Positions 9,602-17,980 of a DNA stretch of 64,000 bases are shown here, piece after piece. The stretch spans positions 3,086,001-3,150,000 of the forward strand of contig NZ_CP097329.1 in assembly GCF_030323025.1 (NCBI RefSeq), in the 5' to 3' direction. A program made the position numbers and the translations under genes. The notes under the pieces are model-generated. The model did no database searches, was not told the DNA's origin, and saw only the letters and a list, made by a program, of their open reading frames with translations. How positions within the stretch are numbered: the first letter of the stretch is position 1; every line of letters starts with the position of its first letter. The stretch is from Pseudanabaena mucicola str. Chao 1806. Its GTDB lineage: Bacteria; Cyanobacteriota; Cyanobacteriia; Pseudanabaenales; Pseudanabaenaceae.

Positions 9602-9997
9602 ATGTCTGAAACTGCACCAACTTCTGAAGCACCTAAGGCGAAACCTAAAGCCGAAAAGCCACCTGCGATCGAAAACTTACCATTTGATGAATTTATTAAT
9701 ACTCATTACCTACCAGCTTTGACTAAAGCCTTTGGTAAGCAAGGTGTGAGTGATCTACAACTAGAATTTAGCAATTCTCAAGTACGGGGCTTATGGGCAC
9801 AAGGTTTACGTCAATTCACTGTCTATTTCTCTAAGTCAGATATCAATGCTCAAAAGGCTTTTTCCTGTGCTGATGCAGGGCGATCTCCAAGCACCATTGA
9901 GCCATTTTTGATCGATGAGCGCAAAGCACCCCTCGATCTGCTCGTATTTGGTGTGATTCAACGCTTAACAGCCCAAAAATGGCTCCAAGCTAATTAA
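9602..9997 (+). CDS. DUF2996 family protein
   Basis: 131 residues. A charged Ala/Pro/Lys-rich N-terminus (about 1-22) precedes the conserved domain, with the markers LPFDEFINTHYLPALTKAFG, GVSDLQLEF, QFTVYFSKSDINAQKAFSC, PSTIEPFLIDERKAPLDLL and VFGVIQRLTAQKWL. This family is widespread in cyanobacteria and plastid-bearing eukaryotes; I recall no firmly established role. There is no signal peptide or membrane helix. It lies 38 bp after ndhM and shares its terminator region with the convergent gene at 10027, so an operon with ndhM is likely. Family assignment is by memory of the motif pattern. Confidence 0.85.
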   Translation: MSETAPTSEAPKAKPKAEKPPAIENLPFDEFINTHYLPALTKAFGKQGVSDLQLEFSNSQVRGLWAQGLRQFTVYFSKSDINAQKAFSCADAGRSPSTIEPFLIDERKAPLDLLVFGVIQRLTAQKWLQAN

Positions 9998-10031
9998 TAA
10001 GAAAGGGGTGCAAACACACCCCTTTCTTATT
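9996..10031. terminator. Bidirectional terminator between convergent genes
   Basis: A 15-bp perfect stem (aataagaaaggggtg / cacccctttcttatt) with a 6-nt loop sits between the DUF2996 gene and the minus-strand gene ending at 10027. The A/T-rich outer stem allows termination on both strands. The stop codon of the minus-strand gene lies inside the stem. Confidence 0.85.
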
Positions 10032-10827
10032 TAGCAAAATTTTTTGGGACAATAACTAGCCTTTCATTTTGAATCTCGATTTTCATGCCCAGCTTATCTA
10101 CCTCCTGAGCAACAATCTGCACTGTTTTTTTATCTACAGCATTTTGTAAAACGAGATACCAAGCTCCTATCTGTGCTTTGGTGAAATCCCGCTCTTCTTC
10201 CAGCCATTTCGCCGATTGACGAGATAGCTCTGCTGCTAGCTTAGGATCTTCAAAGGTTTTTGCGGTTGGACTAACACGATCAGCCCATTCAGCCGCTTTG
10301 AGATAGGACTCACGCGCGCCTTTAGCATCACCGAGAAATAATAGATGATCAGTGGCTTTATATCGCCAAGCAGTGTAAGCAGTGGGTTGAATGTCGGGAC
10401 TAAGAGATTGCAAGCCTTTTTCATAGATACTAATTGCTTCTCTCGGCGCTCCTGCAAACATGGATACGCTAGCTGACATATATATGTAGCTACTTAAAAA
10501 ACGCGGATCGCGCTCGATGATATTTTCAAAATAGCGTGGACTGAGACTGTAACCAGTTTGAAATTTACTTCTGGAAATATCGTCACCAAAGTATTGCAAA
10601 AACTGCAAAAAGGTAAAGTTGGCAATCATGTTATTAAAGCCAAAACCACGGGAAGGTAACTGCTTGATTACCTTTAGTCTTGCTTCTTCTTCTCTAACCG
10701 CTTTGCGCGTCTCTTCGAGAGTTTGTCCAGTTAAACGTTGATTTAACCTTGGAAATTGCAAGCTAAGCGCGATCGCCGCGAAAATGCCGATCGCGCACAA
10801 GTTAATCGTAAGATTACGAAACCTCAT
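10027..10827 (-). CDS. Membrane-anchored TPR-like protein of unknown function
   Basis: 266 residues. An N-terminal hydrophobic helix (about 8-24, LCAIGIFAAIALSLQF) is an uncleaved anchor or signal. It is followed by a charged coil (LEETRKAVREEEARLKVIKQ) and then helical repeats resembling TPR units (PRYFENIIERDPRFLSSYIY, AISIYEKGLQSLSPDIQPTA, GDAKGARESYLKAAEWADRV) up to about residue 200. The C-terminus is mixed alpha/beta. TPR proteins scaffold other proteins, and this one would face the lumen or periplasm. The gene starts 5 bp after the stop of the peptidoglycan-binding repeat protein, so the two are probably co-transcribed and may act together at the cell wall. I recognise no specific orthologue. 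Confidence 0.7.
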   Translation of the reverse strand: MRFRNLTINLCAIGIFAAIALSLQFPRLNQRLTGQTLEETRKAVREEEARLKVIKQLPSRGFGFNNMIANFTFLQFLQYFGDDISRSKFQTGYSLSPRYFENIIERDPRFLSSYIYMSASVSMFAGAPREAISIYEKGLQSLSPDIQPTAYTAWRYKATDHLLFLGDAKGARESYLKAAEWADRVSPTAKTFEDPKLAAELSRQSAKWLEEERDFTKAQIGAWYLVLQNAVDKKTVQIVAQEVDKLGMKIEIQNERLVIVPKNFAK

Positions 10828-10832
10828 CTGAC

Positions 10833-12668
10833 TTAATTGCCTTCAGAAATGAATGAATCTTTATTGAGACTATCAATCAGTTTATTGCTTGGTGAACCAT
10901 TAGCAGGGGTAATCGTGTAAAAATTTTGCGCCCTGATGATCGCATTACGAGTTTCGGCATTTAAGACACCATCAGCCTTGCCATTATAGAAACCACGCTT
11001 AGCCAAGAGGTTCTGTAACTCCACAATCTGAGCATTATTGGCGCTTGCCTGTGGTGCTGGAGCCACAGTTGCCGTAGCAATGGGGGTGGCGGGAGTAGGC
11101 TGAACTTGAGGTTTAGCCGTTGCTTGCGGTGTAACTTGAGCTTGAGGTGTAGCTTGATTTGGCTTCGTCTGAGGTTGCGCCTGAGGAGTCTGTGGTTGTA
11201 CCTGAATCTTGGGCTGTAACTGAGGTTGAGGCGTAGCTTGGGGAGTAACTACTTGTGGTTGTACCAGTACCGTAGGTGTGTTATTTACAGCAATTTGCTG
11301 CTGGAGTGGAGAGATGGACTCTAATGCTGCGATCGTCTGTGCACCTGCAATCCCATCTGCAGTTAAGCCATAGGCTTTCTGGGCGGCGATGATCGCGGCT
11401 TTAGTCCGAGGCCCCAGAAAACCTGTGATTGGTCCTGAGTAAAATCCGCGATCGGTGAGCAGATTTTGTAAATTAGCAACATTTTCATCTGCTGTCGCAC
11501 TTGACTTAGCCGCTTGAGTGGTTGAAGTGGTTGATTTTGTTGTAGCGGAGGTCGGTGCATCTTTTTGTAAAGCCGACAAGGTTTGAGTACCCGCAATTCC
11601 ATCAGGAGTCAAGCCATAGGCATTTTGAGCCGCAATAATAGCAGCTTTCGTTTGATTGCCATTGATACCATCGATCTGCCCATTATAAAAACCACGTTTA
11701 GCAAGTAATTGCTGGACTGAGGCAACATTGCTATCACTAGATTTCATCGTATCTTTAGCAATGGTGGTATTTTGAGCAGCAGTATTGACTTTGCTACCTC
11801 CTGATTCCAATGCGGCAATTGTCTTAGAGCCAGCAATACCATCGGCGGCTAAGCCATAATTTTTCTGAGCGGCAATGATAGCGCTATGGGTTTGGTTGCC
11901 CAAGATGCCATCGATCTCACCATTGTAAAAACCGCGCTTGCTGAGTAGCTCTTGTAAATTGGCAACTTCATTACAATTAGTTGTAGAGCTAGTACCAGCA
12001 CTAATGGGTGTAGTTACTTTGCTACTATCGGACTTCAGCGCTGCAATGGTTTGCTGACCTGCCACACCATCGGGGGTCAGGTTATAAGCTTTTTGAGCTT
12101 CAATGATAGCGCTGCGGGTTTGATTGCCCAAGATGCCATCGATCTCACCATTGTAAAAACCACGATCCGCGAGCAACTTCTGAAGATTCATCACTGATGA
12201 ACTGGGCACTGATGATTTAGTCGCATCACTTTCACTGGCTTTTGTATCTACTTTGTCAACGGATGCACCATTTTCCAATGCTGCGATCGTGCTGATACCT
12301 GCTACACCATCGGGAGTGAGTCCGAGAGATTGTTGAGCACGGATGATCGCATTTTTAGTTGATGCCCCAGCAAAACCATCGATCGCACCAGGATCAAAGC
12401 CATTTTTAGCTAGTAGTGATTGGACGTATTTCACATCTGACGATGGTATAACTTCGGCGATTGCACTTAGATTCGTGCCTAAACCTATTAGGATTGCTGT
12501 ACTTGCCAGAGTTACATTTAAGCTAAGCTTAGCGGATTTAGTCGTTAACTTTTTGAACCAAGATTGAAAAGTAGATTCCATATTGGCATTGCTGGAAATA
12601 CTTTCGTTTGTAGCGATCGCTTGATCATCATAGATAGATTCTTCTTGAATGTAGGCTAGGAGTTCCAT
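10833..12668 (-). CDS. Exported protein with six peptidoglycan-binding (PG_binding_1) repeats
   Basis: 611 residues. A cytoplasmic N-terminus (MELLAYIQEESIYDDQ...) of about 45 residues precedes a hydrophobic helix (about 49-70). Six repeats of about 55 residues follow with the pattern LLxxRGFYNGxIDGxxGxxTxxAIIxAQxxYGLTPDGxAGxxTIAAL. Five are consecutive and the sixth is separated by a Pro/Gln/Thr-rich linker of about 75 residues (about 455-530). PG_binding_1 modules attach proteins to peptidoglycan. No catalytic domain is present, so this is a wall-binding or structural protein. It lies upstream of the TPR-like gene and downstream of a paralogue (12768-13841) that shares its N-terminal signature. 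Near-identical DNA between repeats makes copy-number change likely. Confidence 0.85.
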   Translation of the reverse strand: MELLAYIQEESIYDDQAIATNESISSNANMESTFQSWFKKLTTKSAKLSLNVTLASTAILIGLGTNLSAIAEVIPSSDVKYVQSLLAKNGFDPGAIDGFAGASTKNAIIRAQQSLGLTPDGVAGISTIAALENGASVDKVDTKASESDATKSSVPSSSVMNLQKLLADRGFYNGEIDGILGNQTRSAIIEAQKAYNLTPDGVAGQQTIAALKSDSSKVTTPISAGTSSTTNCNEVANLQELLSKRGFYNGEIDGILGNQTHSAIIAAQKNYGLAADGIAGSKTIAALESGGSKVNTAAQNTTIAKDTMKSSDSNVASVQQLLAKRGFYNGQIDGINGNQTKAAIIAAQNAYGLTPDGIAGTQTLSALQKDAPTSATTKSTTSTTQAAKSSATADENVANLQNLLTDRGFYSGPITGFLGPRTKAAIIAAQKAYGLTADGIAGAQTIAALESISPLQQQIAVNNTPTVLVQPQVVTPQATPQPQLQPKIQVQPQTPQAQPQTKPNQATPQAQVTPQATAKPQVQPTPATPIATATVAPAPQASANNAQIVELQNLLAKRGFYNGKADGVLNAETRNAIIRAQNFYTITPANGSPSNKLIDSLNKDSFISEGN

Positions 12669-12767
12669 AGTTAGACCTAATTAAATAATTGAGAGAAATT
12701 GATGAGGATGTTTTAAATTGATAGTTTGAAACTACTTAGATGGTTCGAGATTCCGAAAAATTTCTAG

Positions 12768-13841
12768 CTAGGATGAATTTGTATTTTGTGAAGTTGGCGT
12801 AGGTAAGTTTTGGCTAGAAGTTGGCGTTTGAAAATCTTTCCTTGATCGAACATTCGGGCTAGGTCGAATATCGTTAGTACTGGTAGCGATGGGTGTAATT
12901 TGAGCATTTTGAGAGGATTGCATATTGCTAGTTGCTTCAAAAGTTTGTCTGTTGAGAGCTGCAATTAATTCTGGACTGATATCTCCTGTAGTTTTTTGTC
13001 CATAGGCATTTTGAGCATCAACAATGTTGTTTCTAGTACACAGGTCATATTTCCCGTTAATTTCTCCCTCGCAAAAAACAGACTTTTGCAATAAACTTTG
13101 GATTTCCCAAGTACCACCAGCTAGCAAAGCCCGATTTTTCAAAGGGCTTGCAAATCTGTCTAGGGGTAAACCATAGTCTCTTTGTGCTTTCCAGATTACC
13201 TCAGTAGTAAATTTTCCTTGTTGACTGTCAATTGCGCCTTGATAAAACCCTCTCTGTTTGAGCAAAATCAGAAAACTATCTTTAGCTGCATTTCTTAGCG
13301 AGGCTGGGGCTTTTGCTCTAGGAATAATATCAATCACCAAATTTCCTAGGGATTTTTGAGAGGCAATTACCTCTCTCTTAGTCTGCCTGCTGTAAACTCC
13401 ATCAAGTCCACCGTCCGCAAAACCTTGTTGAGCCAATAACGTCAAAACATAGCTAGTATTGCAAAGGTATACATTTTCACTCCAAGGAGTCTTATATACC
13501 GATAGTTCTGGGTATTGCATCGCTTCAGCAGTCTGACCGAAACTTAAGTTCAAGCTATGCATTCCTGTAATCGCGATCGCTGATAGCACATGGGAACACC
13601 ACCTCTGCATCGCTAAATCCCAGACAGGCTGATTTATCTGAGATTTAGAATTGTCTGTGGCATCACAGGTCATCAGATCTGCACCTGAAGATTCTAATTG
13701 AGCCTGTTTATAAGCCCACGCATCATAGATATAGCTCTTTTCAATCAAACGATGTACAGAATTATTTCCCTGCCTTTGGCGGGGAAATAATTCTCTGTAC
13801 TTTACTGGACTGGAAAACGCTATATAGGCTGCAATTTCCAT
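12768..13841 (-). CDS. Peptidoglycan-binding repeat protein with a mobile repeat fused in frame near its N-terminus
   Basis: The best start is the Met at 13841 (MEIAAYI), which aligns with MELLAYI of the neighbouring paralogue; a Met three codons earlier (13850) is possible. Residues about 7-37 (FSSPVKYRELFPRQRQGNNS... region) are encoded by a family A mobile repeat (13732-13822). Removing that repeat plus one TA restores AAYIYDAWAY in frame, matching the paralogue's AYI..IYD. A hydrophobic signal-like helix follows at about 80-105. Then come three degenerate PG_binding_1-like repeats (QGFADGGLDGVYSRQT, RGFYQGAIDSQQGKFTTE, FCEGEINGKYDLCTRNNIVD) and a Ser/Thr/Asn-rich tail. Likely a wall-associated protein like its neighbour. 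Whether the altered N-terminus is functional cannot be judged. Confidence 0.7.
   Translation of the reverse strand: MEIAAYIAFSSPVKYRELFPRQRQGNNSVHRLIEKSYIYDAWAYKQAQLESSGADLMTCDATDNSKSQINQPVWDLAMQRWCSHVLSAIAITGMHSLNLSFGQTAEAMQYPELSVYKTPWSENVYLCNTSYVLTLLAQQGFADGGLDGVYSRQTKREVIASQKSLGNLVIDIIPRAKAPASLRNAAKDSFLILLKQRGFYQGAIDSQQGKFTTEVIWKAQRDYGLPLDRFASPLKNRALLAGGTWEIQSLLQKSVFCEGEINGKYDLCTRNNIVDAQNAYGQKTTGDISPELIAALNRQTFEATSNMQSSQNAQITPIATSTNDIRPSPNVRSRKDFQTPTSSQNLPTPTSQNTNSS
13732..13822 (-). mobile_element. Family A repeat, copy A3 (91 bp) inside a coding sequence
   Basis: Ends TAGCG... on one side and ...GAGCTA on the other, with a central stem ccctgcc-ttt-ggcgggg. It is flanked by TA on both sides. 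It matches the copies at 18102-18192, 26234-26323 and 52074-52163. With the 2-bp target duplication it adds 93 bp, exactly 31 codons, so the reading frame is kept. Confidence 0.8.
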
Positions 13842-13876
13842 AGCTACCACTGAACTAATGATCGCTTAAGCGCTTT

Positions 13877-13982
13877 TTAAGCACCTATACATAAATAGCC
13901 TTAAACCCAAGAAATATGGTTCGCCCTCTAAGCGGGCAAACTACGCTCTAGTTTTGGGGTTTAGTTATGCCGAACCACTTAA
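13877..13982. repeat. Family G palindromic repeat, copy 1
   Basis: Sits in the 300-bp gap upstream of the PG-binding gene. The ends are inverted (ttaag / cttaa), with an inner hairpin around the tggttcgccc-tctaa-gcgggcaaac region. A diverged copy (ttcggca, ccaaaac, gagcgt...cactaagcggg) is at 58166-58260. It appears to be an old short mobile element; the boundaries are approximate. Confidence 0.45.
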
Positions 13983-14148
13983 GTATTGATTCCTAACAAT
14001 GAACTTACAATTTCAGGAATTGGCATAGCCTATTTTAAACGATTTTTTCTGGCTTCTTATGTCAAAAAATGTATATCTTTCAAAGATAGAAATTTTTCAT
14101 CATGTGTGAGGTTTCGTAATGTACATGCTAAATCCGTGATGAAATCTT

Positions 14149-15633
14149 TTAAGAATTGTAATCACGAGGAGCTTCGGCGGCTATCGGTTGAGTTTTAGGA
14201 AAGTCTTTACCATATTGAATTCCCATCTGAATCACCTTATCTGACTGTTTTTCAGTGCGCGATCGCTCAAGCCCCCTGCGACGTTCAGATGTCTTTTCTT
14301 CGCTAGTATCCTCAGTCACAACTTCATAGAGAATTGCTTGTTTATTAGTTTCACTACCACGTCTGAGTACCCTTCCTAAACGCTGAATATATTCACGAGC
14401 AGAACCTGTACCCGATAGAAGGATGGCAATGCGGGCATCAGGCACATCGACACCTTCATTTAACACATGGGAAGTAACTAGGGTTTTATATTTACCTTCA
14501 CGAAAGCAAGTTAAGATTTCGTGGCGTTCTTTAACAGGAGTTTGGTGGGTCAGGGCAGGAATTAACAAATCCCTTGAGATGCGATAAACCGTAGCATTAT
14601 CATTGGTGAAAATTAAAATGCGCTCTGGAAAATGCTCTGATAGTAAGTCAGCAAGAACTCGTAATTTTGCTTCCGTACCGATTGATAATTCCTTGGATTC
14701 GCGATGGGCAAGCATGGCACGGCGACCTGCCTGCGATCGCGCACTGGCTTGCACAAATTTCTGCCATCCTTCTAAACCAGTGAGGGAAATTTTGGCTTCT
14801 TTGAGAAATTGATTACGACTCTGAATCAGCATATTGTAGCGATCACGTTCTTGATCTGAAAGAGAAACCTTGATCTGCACAATTTTATGTTCCGCAAGGG
14901 CTTTTCCTGAAAGTTCTTCAGCAGATTTGCGATAAACTTCTTCGCCTATGAGCAGTTCTAAATCTGTATGTTTACCATCGCTGCGTTCAGGAGTAGCCGT
15001 TAGCCCCATTCGATAGGGTGCGATCGCGTATTCAGCAATCACCCTAAAGAAGTCCGTCGGTAAATGGTGACATTCATCAAAAATAATTAGCCCATAAAGA
15101 TTACCCAATGCCTCCGCTTGAATAGCAGCGCTATCGTAGGTAGAAACTAAGATGGTAGAGCGATCGCGGGAGCCGCCGCCTAATAGCCCAATCTGCACAT
15201 CAGGAAAAGCTGCCAATAAATGTGCGTACCACTGATGCATCAAATCAAGGGTTGGCACGACAATCAAGGTACTACGATTGGTTGCTTGCATGGCTAACTG
15301 CGCCAAATAGGTCTTACCTGCGGCAGTCGGTAAAACCACCACCCCACGTTTGCCCACCCGCTGCCACGCGGCTAGAGCCTGACTTTGATGGGGATAGGGT
15401 TCCATTTGGGTATGTGCAGTCAGATTAATCTCGCTATATTTCCGCGATTTATCCTCGATCACAATTCCTTCTGATCGCAAGGTCAAAATTAATTCGCGAT
15501 AGTAGTATGCGGGGATACGAAATTTCTCAATGCGATCGTCCCATGTGGCAAATTCAATCCATGCTTTGCCCTTAGGTGGTGGATGGAGAATTAATGTCCC
15601 GCGATCATATGTTAATTGAGGGATGCGCGGCAT
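14149..15633 (-). CDS. SF2 DNA helicase of the XPB/Rad25 (SSL2) type
   Basis: 494 residues. An N-terminal region of about 70 residues precedes the Q-like PYPHQSQALAAW. Then come Walker A VVLPTAAGKT (motif I), STLIVVPTLDLMHQW (Ia), LIIFDECHHLP (DECH box, II) and GLTATPERSDG (III). A lineage-typical insert of about 60 residues precedes the second RecA fold with ILIFTNDN (IV), SHVLNEGVDVPDARIAILLSG (V) and EYIQRLGRVLRRG (VI, arginine fingers). The charged tail is typical of the family. It is an ATP-dependent DNA translocase, probably in repair or fork processing; no nuclease domain is present. It is monocistronic on the minus strand, with a family B repeat in its upstream gap. The family is certain, the cellular role is not. 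Confidence 0.88.
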   Translation of the reverse strand: MPRIPQLTYDRGTLILHPPPKGKAWIEFATWDDRIEKFRIPAYYYRELILTLRSEGIVIEDKSRKYSEINLTAHTQMEPYPHQSQALAAWQRVGKRGVVVLPTAAGKTYLAQLAMQATNRSTLIVVPTLDLMHQWYAHLLAAFPDVQIGLLGGGSRDRSTILVSTYDSAAIQAEALGNLYGLIIFDECHHLPTDFFRVIAEYAIAPYRMGLTATPERSDGKHTDLELLIGEEVYRKSAEELSGKALAEHKIVQIKVSLSDQERDRYNMLIQSRNQFLKEAKISLTGLEGWQKFVQASARSQAGRRAMLAHRESKELSIGTEAKLRVLADLLSEHFPERILIFTNDNATVYRISRDLLIPALTHQTPVKERHEILTCFREGKYKTLVTSHVLNEGVDVPDARIAILLSGTGSAREYIQRLGRVLRRGSETNKQAILYEVVTEDTSEEKTSERRRGLERSRTEKQSDKVIQMGIQYGKDFPKTQPIAAEAPRDYNS

Positions 15634-15708
15634 TGTGGCTGAGCAGGAAAATCCTGAAAGTTAAATTCTGTGGGTTATTTGAAGGATACAATGCATAATC
15701 CAAATAGT

Positions 15709-15788
15709 GGTAGTGCGGCAAAGTAATTTTTTTAGTAATTGTGTTGCGGGCGCGAAGCGCCCGCAACACAATTACATTGCATGACTAC
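15709..15788 (+). mobile_element. Family B repeat, copy B1 (about 80 bp)
   Basis: Ends GGTAGTGCGGCAAAG and GCATGACTAC, with a central near-perfect stem aattgtgttgcgggcgc around loop GAA. Direct repeats TCCAAATAG flank it at 15699-15707 and 15789-15797, one base off the left end, so the target duplication is 8-9 bp. Other copies are at 24653, 29914 and 52180. Confidence 0.8.
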
Positions 15789-15849
15789 TCCAAATAGCAA
15801 CAAACTTGAATGTATAGTTGACAGCCAAGATAAAGGCAGAGGAAAGATG

Positions 15850-16353
15850 TCAAACCTGTAACTCAAAACTCAGGCTATAAATCTTGCATAAATTGCAGAC
15901 CTCATAATCATTGATATTCGTGTCATGTAATTCCAGATTATAAAAATCAATAAATTCATCCGCAAAAAGAGGTCCCGCGTGCCAAGTGCCAGTATTGAGC
16001 TTGATGAAACAATTGCCTGTAATCCGAAATGCGGCTATTTGCTCTAGATTAATTTGATCAGGCGCTGATGTGGGGGCTACCGCCATAAACCATTCCTTAC
16101 CGCAAAGGGAGCCGAGACATTGAGTACATTGCTGATGCCGAGCCAAACTCTGAAATTTCAGACCAACTTTTCGGAGGCGCATGATGTAAAAACGCGGAAT
16201 CCCTACCAAAGATAGCTGAGCATCATTTTCATCAAATTGCACACCATCATCTGTAGGAAAAATCACCTGACCATAGGGTTGAAAGTTTTCAGGTGTGATT
16301 AATTGCGGAGTTAATTGAGTTGGTGGATTTTTAGATAAATGCATGATCGCCAT
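15850..16353 (-). CDS. Ureidoglycolate lyase family protein
   Basis: 167 residues of the AllA cupin family. Markers are ITPENFQPYGQVI at the N-terminus, a central CLGSLCGKEWFMAVAP (usually RHxxxxQxFxPLxGxxxxVVVA) and NTGTWHAGPLFADEFIDFYN, which holds the Trp-His of the metal/substrate pocket. AllA releases glyoxylate and urea from ureidoglycolate in purine catabolism. The family name fits, but the usual Gln-Ala-Phe-Ile-Pro stretch is altered (QQCTQCLGSLCG) and no other allantoin genes are nearby, so a changed substrate is possible. The gene stop lies just past the family B repeat and its start is 12 bp after the coiled-coil gene's stop; the two are probably co-transcribed. Confidence 0.75.
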   Translation of the reverse strand: MAIMHLSKNPPTQLTPQLITPENFQPYGQVIFPTDDGVQFDENDAQLSLVGIPRFYIMRLRKVGLKFQSLARHQQCTQCLGSLCGKEWFMAVAPTSAPDQINLEQIAAFRITGNCFIKLNTGTWHAGPLFADEFIDFYNLELHDTNINDYEVCNLCKIYSLSFELQV

Positions 16354-16365
16354 ATAGAAAATGCT

Positions 16366-16716
16366 TTAAGCCTGTTTGAGATTTAAAGCTTCGATCATAA
16401 TCCGAATGTTTTCAGCTTGAATTTTTACTGTTTCCGCTTGCAATTGAGCCGAAATTGCATAGCGATCAGCAGTTGCACTTTGCTGTTTAGTGACTTCCTT
16501 GAGTTCATGTAACTCATCTTTGATATCCACCACATCAAGGGCAACCACATCGCGCTGAGTGTAAAGATGCTCAATCAGACTATCAAGCCTACCATTAGTA
16601 GCGCGTAACTCTTGATTGGTAGCGCGTAATTCTTGACGCAATACTCGCGACTCCTCAGCAAGAGCAATCAAAGCGCTCTCTACGCGATCTAACCTATTAT
16701 TTATCTCTTGAGTCAT
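16366..16716 (-). CDS. Small coiled-coil protein of unknown function
   Basis: 116 residues, almost entirely heptad-patterned helix (NNRLDRVESALIALAEES, a repeat pair RQELRATN-QELRATN, GRLDSLIEHLYTQRDV, DIKDELHELKEVTKQQSA). No signal peptide or membrane segment is visible. Small proteins of this kind are common in cyanobacteria and often lack annotation. It lies between the UbiH-like gene (43 bp upstream) and the ureidoglycolate lyase-like gene (12 bp downstream) on the same strand. The direct DNA repeat encoding the doubled ELRATN motif may vary in copy number. Function unknown. Confidence 0.6.
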   Translation of the reverse strand: MTQEINNRLDRVESALIALAEESRVLRQELRATNQELRATNGRLDSLIEHLYTQRDVVALDVVDIKDELHELKEVTKQQSATADRYAISAQLQAETVKIQAENIRIMIEALNLKQA

Positions 16717-16759
16717 GTTTTACTTCCGCGATGCACAGCTCAATTCTATACCTAATGTT

Positions 16760-17980
16760 TTAGACCTGATGTAAACCCATCATAAAGTACATCAAAATGC
16801 GCTTGAGAGGCGATATTTGCAGCATTAGCAAACCAAAGCGGCGCAGGACTATGAAGAACCAATTATGGTTAGAAAAGAGGATGTTAGAAATATGTGTCAG
16901 CAAAATTACGCCGAGGTTATCCCATTTACGTTGGGATTCATAACGCTTTAACACGGCGATCGCACCGAGATCTTCCTGATTTTGATAAGCAGCTTTTAAC
17001 ACCTTCGCTAAAGCATTGACATCGCGAATACCTAAATTCATGCCCTGACCTGCGATCGGGTGCGTGGTATGCGCTGCATCACCAATTAAGGCTAAACGAG
17101 GCTGAATATAGGTCTGGCTATGCATCCAACGCGGAACATAATTGGCGCGTTCATGAGAAATGACTTGAATCTTACCGAGCTTTTCCATCAGGGGATGACC
17201 AAAGCGTTTGGTTAACTCTTGCAGGAAGGTCGGTTCATCGAGGGTAAGCAAATGGGGTGTCTCTTCAGTGGTAGCAGTCCAAACGATACAGGCACGATCG
17301 CTACCCAATGGCAAAATTGCAAAAGGTCCACTAGACTGAAATCTTTCATGGGCAAAATTTCGATGGGGCTTTTCAGATTGAATCGTTGTGACGATGCAAG
17401 TTTGTTTGTATGGGCGTTGATCGATCGCAATATTAGCTAGTTGCCGTACCAGCGATCGCCCACCGTCTGCACCCACTAACAATTTGGTTTCGAGGTACTG
17501 CTCACCAATATCTGAATTTATTTTGACGCGCATCACATCGCGATCGCTGGCGTATTCAATATCTAAAATTTTGGCAGGACAAATTAATTCTAAATTTTGA
17601 CATTCCCGCGCAAATTCCCAAAGTGAAGCCAAAGTCACCGAATTTTCGACAATATATCCTAAGGCTTCTTGCCCCATATCTTCGCGCCGTAACTGGACTT
17701 GATAGGGCAGATCACCCTCAGAAACTTGGATCGCGTGCATTGGTGTCACTCCTCGGCGCTGCATCCCACCCCAAACACCGATATTTTGCCAAATTTGACT
17801 TGATCCATAGGCGATCGCACTGGCGCGACCATCAGTCGAAAATTCTCCGCGCAAGAAGTAGCCATTAGCCTCAATGATCCCCACCCTCAGATTACGGTTT
17901 GCCACGCAATTCTTATCACCGAGCGCACAGGCTAAACTTGCACCCACCATACCCGCACCGACAATTAGTACATCAAACAT
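16760..17980 (-). CDS. UbiH/VisC-type FAD-dependent monooxygenase
   Basis: 406 residues of the group A flavin monooxygenases. The FAD-binding Rossmann motif is at residues 5-16 (LIVGAGMVGASLACAL), the GD-like motif is LLVGADGGRSLVRQLANI (about 170-190), and the second FAD motif is ALIGDAAHTTHPIAGQGMNL (about 292-311). The C-terminal helices are typical of UbiF/UbiH/Coq6 hydroxylases. These add hydroxyl groups to quinone precursors. In cyanobacteria the substrate is less clear, since plastoquinone needs few such steps, so I leave the gene unnamed. The start overlaps no neighbour, and the next gene on the same strand follows after 43 bp. Confidence 0.82.
   Translation of the reverse strand: MFDVLIVGAGMVGASLACALGDKNCVANRNLRVGIIEANGYFLRGEFSTDGRASAIAYGSSQIWQNIGVWGGMQRRGVTPMHAIQVSEGDLPYQVQLRREDMGQEALGYIVENSVTLASLWEFARECQNLELICPAKILDIEYASDRDVMRVKINSDIGEQYLETKLLVGADGGRSLVRQLANIAIDQRPYKQTCIVTTIQSEKPHRNFAHERFQSSGPFAILPLGSDRACIVWTATTEETPHLLTLDEPTFLQELTKRFGHPLMEKLGKIQVISHERANYVPRWMHSQTYIQPRLALIGDAAHTTHPIAGQGMNLGIRDVNALAKVLKAAYQNQEDLGAIAVLKRYESQRKWDNLGVILLTHISNILFSNHNWFFIVLRRFGLLMLQISPLKRILMYFMMGLHQV

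Noticed and set aside
10833-12668. Repeated blocks taken for assembly duplication
   Set aside because: The PG-binding repeats differ at many positions and have distinct linkers; they are true protein repeats.
12735-12765. GGTTCGAGATTCC as a possible tRNA T loop
   Set aside because: No acceptor stem, D arm or anticodon arm can be built around it.
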